Positions 56,040 to 59,431 of a DNA stretch of 59,431 nucleotides are shown here, one piece after another. A program made the position numbers and the translations under genes. Position 1 is the stretch's first letter. Every line of letters begins with the position of its first letter. The stretch comes from Tateyamaria pelophila (GTDB lineage: Bacteria; Pseudomonadota; Alphaproteobacteria; Rhodobacterales; Rhodobacteraceae). Under the pieces are notes generated by a model, which did not search any database, had not been told where the DNA came from, and was given only the letters and a program-made list of their open reading frames with translations. The DNA is taken from assembly GCF_019966495.1 (NCBI RefSeq), contig NZ_JAIMIA010000023.1:1-59431 (forward strand), read 5' to 3'.

Positions 56040-56657
56040 CTACTTGGCCTCCGTCTCTTTTTCGTCACCGGGAAGGATGTATTCGGCCCCTTCCCACGGG
56101 CTCATGAAATCAAACTGCCGATATTCCTGCACGAGGCTCACGGGTTCATACACCACCCGCTTTTCCACTTCGTCATAGCGGACTTCGGTATAGCCCGTGG
56201 TCGGGAAATCCTTGCGCAGCGGATAGCCGCGGAAGCCATAATCCGTCAGAATGCGGCGCAAATCCGGATGGCCGGAGAACAGGATGCCAAACATGTCAAA
56301 CACTTCACGTTCGAACCAGTTGGCGGACGGATGGACCTCGGTGATCGACGGCACCATCTGATCCTCGCGGATCGACACGCGCAGGCGGATGCGATGGTTC
56401 TGATACATGCTCAGGAAGTGGTAAACGACATCGAACCGTTTCGCCCGGCCAGTATAGTCAACTGCCGTGATGTCCACGAGGCTCGAAAAGCGGCAGGTCG
56501 CGTCCGCCTTCAGGAACTCGACCAGACCGGTGATATTGCTGGGCGCGATGTCCATGTTCAACTCGCCATGCGTCACATCCCAAGCCAACACGCAGTCGGG
56601 CCGCTTGCCTTCAATATAGCTGCCAAGTTCGTTCAGCGCGTCACTCATCGGATGCAC
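56040..56657 (-). CDS. nuoC: NADH-quinone oxidoreductase subunit C
   Basis: A 205-aa 30-kDa-type subunit. [17 protein letters not shown] and [21 protein letters not shown] are the family signature, and [14 protein letters not shown] follows. It stabilises the connecting region near the quinone site. The length is normal. Confidence 0.96.
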   Translation of the reverse strand: MHPMSDALNELGSYIEGKRPDCVLAWDVTHGELNMDIAPSNITGLVEFLKADATCRFSSLVDITAVDYTGRAKRFDVVYHFLSMYQNHRIRLRVSIREDQMVPSITEVHPSANWFEREVFDMFGILFSGHPDLRRILTDYGFRGYPLRKDFPTTGYTEVRYDEVEKRVVYEPVSLVQEYRQFDFMSPWEGAEYILPGDEKETEAK

Positions 56658-56669
56658 TCCATATCGCTC

Positions 56670-57206
56670 TCATCGTACAATCGTCCCGGTGCGGCGCATT
56701 TTGCGTTGCAGCTGCATGATGCCGTACAGCAGCGCTTCGGCTGTGGGTGGACAGCCCGGCACGTAGATATCAACCGGTACGATGCGGTCGCATCCGCGCA
56801 CCACCGAATAGCTGTAGTGATAGTACCCGCCACCGTTGGCACAAGACCCCATCGAAATCACATAGCGGGGCTCGGGCATCTGGTCATAAACCTTGCGCAA
56901 GGCCGGAGCCATCTTGTTGGTCAGCGTCCCGGCAACGATCATCAGGTCGGACTGGCGCGGCGATGCGCGCGGGGCCGTGCCAAAGCGTTCGAGGTCATAG
57001 CGCGGCATCGACGTGTGCATCATCTCGACTGCGCAACAGGCCAGACCAAAGGTCATCCAATGCAGCGAGCCGGTGCGCGCCCAGTTGATAATGTCGTCTG
57101 TCGAGGTGAGCAGGAAACCCTTGTCCTGCAACTCGGCATTCATGGCGCGCGCGCCATGATCCTTGTCACCGCCAGCGATCAGAGGGCCTGCGCCCGTATC
57201 GGTCAT
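56670..57206 (-). CDS. nuoB: NADH-quinone oxidoreductase subunit B
   Basis: A 178-aa subunit carrying cluster N2, the last electron carrier before quinone. [10 protein letters not shown] holds the tandem cysteines; [15 protein letters not shown] and [11 protein letters not shown] complete the site. I took the ATG at 57206, whose ATGA overlaps the nuoA stop; an ATG 6 nt upstream is also possible. Confidence 0.96.
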   Translation of the reverse strand: MTDTGAGPLIAGGDKDHGARAMNAELQDKGFLLTSTDDIINWARTGSLHWMTFGLACCAVEMMHTSMPRYDLERFGTAPRASPRQSDLMIVAGTLTNKMAPALRKVYDQMPEPRYVISMGSCANGGGYYHYSYSVVRGCDRIVPVDIYVPGCPPTAEALLYGIMQLQRKMRRTGTIVR

Positions 57207-57568
57207 TGCCATTCCAGCGCTCCTTTCTTCCACTCATAGGCAAAGCCTGCGGTGAGGATACCGAGGAAAACCATCATCGACCAGAACCCGGCCATGCTGA
57301 TGTCCTTGAAGGCAACCGCCCATGGAAACAGGAACGCTATTTCGAGGTCGAAAATGATGAACAGGATGGCCACCAGATAAAAGCGGACATCGAATTTCAT
57401 CCGCGCATCATCAAATGCGTTGAACCCGCATTCATAGGCGCTGACCTTTTCGGGGTCCGGGTTGCGCACCGCGACGATCACGGCGGCAAGAATAAGAACA
57501 AGGCCGAGGCCGATGGCAACGCCCAGAAAAACGAGAATGGGGAGGTACTCCCGTAGCATTTCGTCCAC
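57203..57568 (-). CDS. nuoA: NADH-quinone oxidoreductase subunit A
   Basis: A 121-aa membrane subunit with three helices. [32 protein letters not shown] contains the conserved loop with Cys. (This motif spans about residues 43-74.) I chose GTG at 57568 because AGGAG lies 6 nt upstream; the ATG at 57559 has poor spacing. It is the first gene of the nuo run. Confidence 0.95.
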   Translation of the reverse strand: MDEMLREYLPILVFLGVAIGLGLVLILAAVIVAVRNPDPEKVSAYECGFNAFDDARMKFDVRFYLVAILFIIFDLEIAFLFPWAVAFKDISMAGFWSMMVFLGILTAGFAYEWKKGALEWQ

Positions 57569-57634
57569 GTTTGGCTCCTTTTCTGCGCGCGTCAGTGCGC
57601 GCATCGCGTCAAGCGGCAAGATTGACTTTGTACG

Positions 57635-57663
57635 GGTTTACGCCCCCGACCCGGCAGGGTCAA
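57635..57663 (-). promoter_or_regulatory. Candidate nuo operon promoter
   Basis: On the minus strand TTGACC (57663-57658) and TAAACC (57640-57635) are separated by 17 bp, 67 bp before the nuoA start. The -35 box is good and the -10 box weak. It lies in the 158-bp gap after the GAF gene, which is also transcribed towards nuoA. Confidence 0.35.
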
Positions 57664-57726
57664 TAAAGGCAAAGGGTTGAAGCGACGTAATTTCGCAGTT
57701 GTTTTTGCGCAAAGGCGCCGTGGCGC

Positions 57727-58500
57727 TCAGGTTTTGAGCAAGGTCCAGTCGGTTAAAATCAAGCCGCTCTTGATCGGCAAGATCTGCACACGCACTTCAG
57801 GACCGGACCGGCCAAATGTTTCCAAGCGCAGAACCGCTTCGTTTTCGCCTGAGTCCAGAATGGCGTTCACCTGGCGTGGCAGGCGCAACATATCCAGACT
57901 GTCCAAGCCGATAACGGTCTGCACCGCGAGGCTGACAAACAGCAGTTCGCCCGATGCGCTTTGCACCGTCAGTGCACGATCGGGAAATTCGGCCAGCGCG
58001 GACAGGATCGCGTCTGTTTCGGCCAGCGCCTTGCTCAATTGCGATTGTTCAAACCGCAGGATATGGCGCTCGATCTTGCTTTCGATCAGATCAGCCATCG
58101 CCACCATGTAGCAAACCTCGCCTTCGGTCCAGATCCGTGGCTCGGAAGACAGGCCGCAAATTGCGCCGACCACCTCTCCAGTGCTCAAACGCAAGGGGAC
58201 GCCGATGTACGCCTCCACCTTCAAGGCCCTGACCGTGGGCAAGTCCCGCAAGGACGGATCTCTGGAAATGTCTGGCACCCGAACCGGTGCTCCATGCCGC
58301 ACCGTATGTGCGCAAATCGAATCGCGCGCGGATGCAGTCTGGTTGGCGGCCATGGGTTCCACGGACGTGCGCCCCAAAGCTGCCAATGCTTCGTCATGCA
58401 CGACACTGATGAGGCAAGCCTTGCAATTCAGAGTAGCTTCAACGGATTGAGCAGCCGCGCCGAACTCGTCGAGGTTACTGAAATCAATATCATACAGCAT
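57727..58500 (-). CDS. GAF-domain protein
   Basis: A 257-aa protein. Residues 1-150 form a GAF domain: SICAHTVRHGAPVRVPDISR, then VEAYIGVPLRLSTGEVVGAI and CGLSSEPR. The C-terminal 100 residues have the alternation of a PAS-like fold (ALTVQSASGELLFVSLAVQT). No output domain such as a kinase or cyclase is present. It reads towards nuoA and could regulate it, which is inference. Confidence 0.8.
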   Translation of the reverse strand: MLYDIDFSNLDEFGAAAQSVEATLNCKACLISVVHDEALAALGRTSVEPMAANQTASARDSICAHTVRHGAPVRVPDISRDPSLRDLPTVRALKVEAYIGVPLRLSTGEVVGAICGLSSEPRIWTEGEVCYMVAMADLIESKIERHILRFEQSQLSKALAETDAILSALAEFPDRALTVQSASGELLFVSLAVQTVIGLDSLDMLRLPRQVNAILDSGENEAVLRLETFGRSGPEVRVQILPIKSGLILTDWTLLKT

Positions 58501-58590
58501 AATCGATTATCCCTTTGACCATGCTGCTTTGCCTCTTGGACAACAGGGTAGCACGCCCCGAACCCAAAATAACGCAATAGTGAAGGACCA

Positions 58591-58920
58591 CCGGCTGACG
58601 CCGGAGGCATCATTTGTCGGAATGTAATTCCAGGTACTGCTTGATGACATCGTCTGTCACATTTCCAGATGTGGTTGAGAAATATCCACGGGCCCAAAAC
58701 CGCCTGCCCCAATAGCGTTTTCGCAGTTCGGGAAACTCCATCTGGATGCGGCGCGATGAGCGCCCTTTGATCCGTTGCAGGACATTGGACAGCGAGTGCT
58801 TCGGCGGGATCGACAGGAACATATGGACATGGTCACGCGCCAAGACACCTTTGACGATATGGACGCCCAGTTCGTTGCACGTCTGGATGATAATCTCGCG
58901 AATGCGGGCCCGCATCGAAC
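58591..58920 (-). mobile_element. IS200/IS605-family remnant
   Basis: Contains the 3' part of a TnpA-type transposase gene and, just outside its stop, the hairpin CCGGC-TGAC-GCCGG (58591-58604) of the kind IS200 elements carry near their ends. The 5' end is cut where an IS1380-like sequence begins at about 58921. Confidence 0.65.
58610..58920 (-). pseudogene. tnpA: IS200-like TnpA transposase, 5'-truncated
   Basis: The frame is open from an ATG at 59023, but only the part from about 58920 down looks like a Y1 transposase: MRARIREIIIQTCNELGVHI, the HUH motif in RDHVHMFLSIPP, KGRSSRRIQMEFPELRKRYW, and the catalytic tyrosine in ARGYFSTTSGN. The usual N-terminal strand (a YH-V-W--KYR pattern) is replaced by unrelated residues that are encoded by the beginning of the neighbouring IS1380-like element. 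The gene is therefore likely inactive. Confidence 0.7.
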
Positions 58921-59431
58921 CCTGCAACCCGCATTCCCCAAGTAGATCTCTTATTTCGCTGTCTTGAACGTGATATTTTCTATATATATCATGGCGTTGG
59001 TTGCTGCGGAGGATGTGTTTCATGGATCACCCAGAGGGTGCGGGCTTGCAGCGGGCAGATCGTGTGGATTTTGACCCTCGCGTGCGGCTGGAATTCCGGG
59101 GCGCTCAGCTCAGTTCGGATGGCGGCCTTCTGGTGATGCGCGAGCTTGATGACGCGCTCGGTCTGTCCAATCTGGCGTCTGCTGCCCTGTGCGATAATCG
59201 CCGTGGCAAGAACACGATCCACCGGCTCGACGGGCTGTTTCGGCAATCGGTCTACGGCCGGTTGGCAGGATACGGGGACGTCAATGACGCCGACCGTCTC
59301 GCGCTCGATCCCGTGATGCGCCAGGTTGTCGGTGGCCGTGCCGTCGATGCGCATGCCGCATCCACGTCGCAGATGGGCCGGTTCGAGACCGAGGGACTGG
59401 CGACCGCAGAGAACCGGGCGGCTCTGTCTGA
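58921..59431 (+). mobile_element. IS1380-family element, left end (runs off the window)
   Basis: The left end is placed at about 58921, where CCTGCAACCCGCATTCC starts; IS1380-family ends typically begin CCT. It interrupts the IS200 remnant there. The transposase begins at 59022 and continues past the end of the window, so the right end and target duplication cannot be seen. Confidence 0.6.
59022..59431 (+). CDS. IS1380-family transposase (3' end outside window)
   Basis: 136 codons are visible, starting ATG GAT CAC. VDFDPRVRLEFRGAQLSSDGG, then LLVMRELDDALGLSN and, later, LFRQSVYGRLAGYGDVNDA and STSQMGRFE follow the DDE transposases of the IS1380 family. The frame is open to the last base. The start codon overlaps that of the truncated tnpA on the other strand (CATG). 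The strand bias is opposite to the nuo cluster. Confidence 0.8.
   Translation, partial: MDHPEGAGLQRADRVDFDPRVRLEFRGAQLSSDGGLLVMRELDDALGLSNLASAALCDNRRGKNTIHRLDGLFRQSVYGRLAGYGDVNDADRLALDPVMRQVVGGRAVDAHAASTSQMGRFETEGLATAENRAALS

Noticed and set aside
57641..57660. Palindrome GACCCGGCAGGGTC as an operator of the nuo promoter
   Set aside because: The arms are short and imperfect and partly coincide with the promoter spacer; too weak to call.
58921..59023. Reading the tnpA frame as a full-length, intact IS200 transposase
   Set aside because: The first 35 codons do not resemble any Y1 transposase N-terminus, and they coincide with the IS1380-like end.

Overview
The window (59,431 bp, high GC) looks like chromosomal DNA of a Rhodobacterales alphaproteobacterium, most likely of the Roseobacter group. 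The evidence is the gene order dnaB-alr-mlaEF-pqiA-radA-cvpA-purF, surE-pcm-nlpD, tatABC-DUF815, and an nuo operon carrying the Rhodobacterales-type accessory genes DUF5333 and DUF5337. Two Hint-domain proteins and several PF13704-type glycosyltransferases fit the same group. I cannot name a genus from the sequence alone. No rRNA, tRNA, CRISPR array or phage was seen.

Left edge (1-3060): a 26-bp perfect inverted repeat, a small IS-like hairpin, then an overlapping pair (FkbM-type methyltransferase and glycosyltransferase) and an uncharacterised alpha/beta-fold protein. Housekeeping block 1 (3093-15413, + strand): pyrC, pyrE, dnaB, a VWA-like DUF1194 protein, alr, the lipid-trafficking ABC pair mlaE/mlaF, a PqiA-like membrane protein, radA, cvpA, a Hint protein and purF. 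Block 2 (15458-19715, +): DUF1801, a GspC/PilP-like small protein, an SDR, and surE-pcm-nlpD. Block 3 (19837-22326, -): tatA-tatB-tatC-DUF815.

Accessory block (22633-33040): a WYL regulator; an iron-type ABC ATPase in one operon with two tandem Lin0512-family proteins; an SDR translationally coupled to an AlkC-like DNA alkylation repair protein; a second Hint protein; a SnoaL-like protein with a TGACA/TGTCA repeat at its promoter; an orphan BrnA-type antitoxin; an 11-bp tandem array in front of prfC; and two tandem glycosyltransferase paralogues. A DEAD-box helicase follows and ends at a strong bidirectional terminator shared with the converging nuo transcript.

The whole right half (34691-57568, - strand) is a compact run of nuoA-N followed by birA, coaX and rnj. 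All 14 Complex I subunits are present. They are interleaved with about a dozen small accessory genes, often overlapping their neighbours by 1-4 nt, including a 55-codon membrane protein between nuoC and nuoD. NuoE carries a C-terminal helix-hairpin-helix domain that recurs in a membrane-anchored protein encoded next to it. A GAF protein lies upstream. The right edge holds an IS200-like transposase remnant that appears to be interrupted by an IS1380-family element running off the window.

Between genes I see two dispersed repeat families. One (three good copies and one degenerate) lies between same-strand neighbouring genes, always in the sense orientation and 28-56 nt before the next start codon. 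The other is a hairpin repeat (two copies) whose stem differs in sequence but keeps its pairing.
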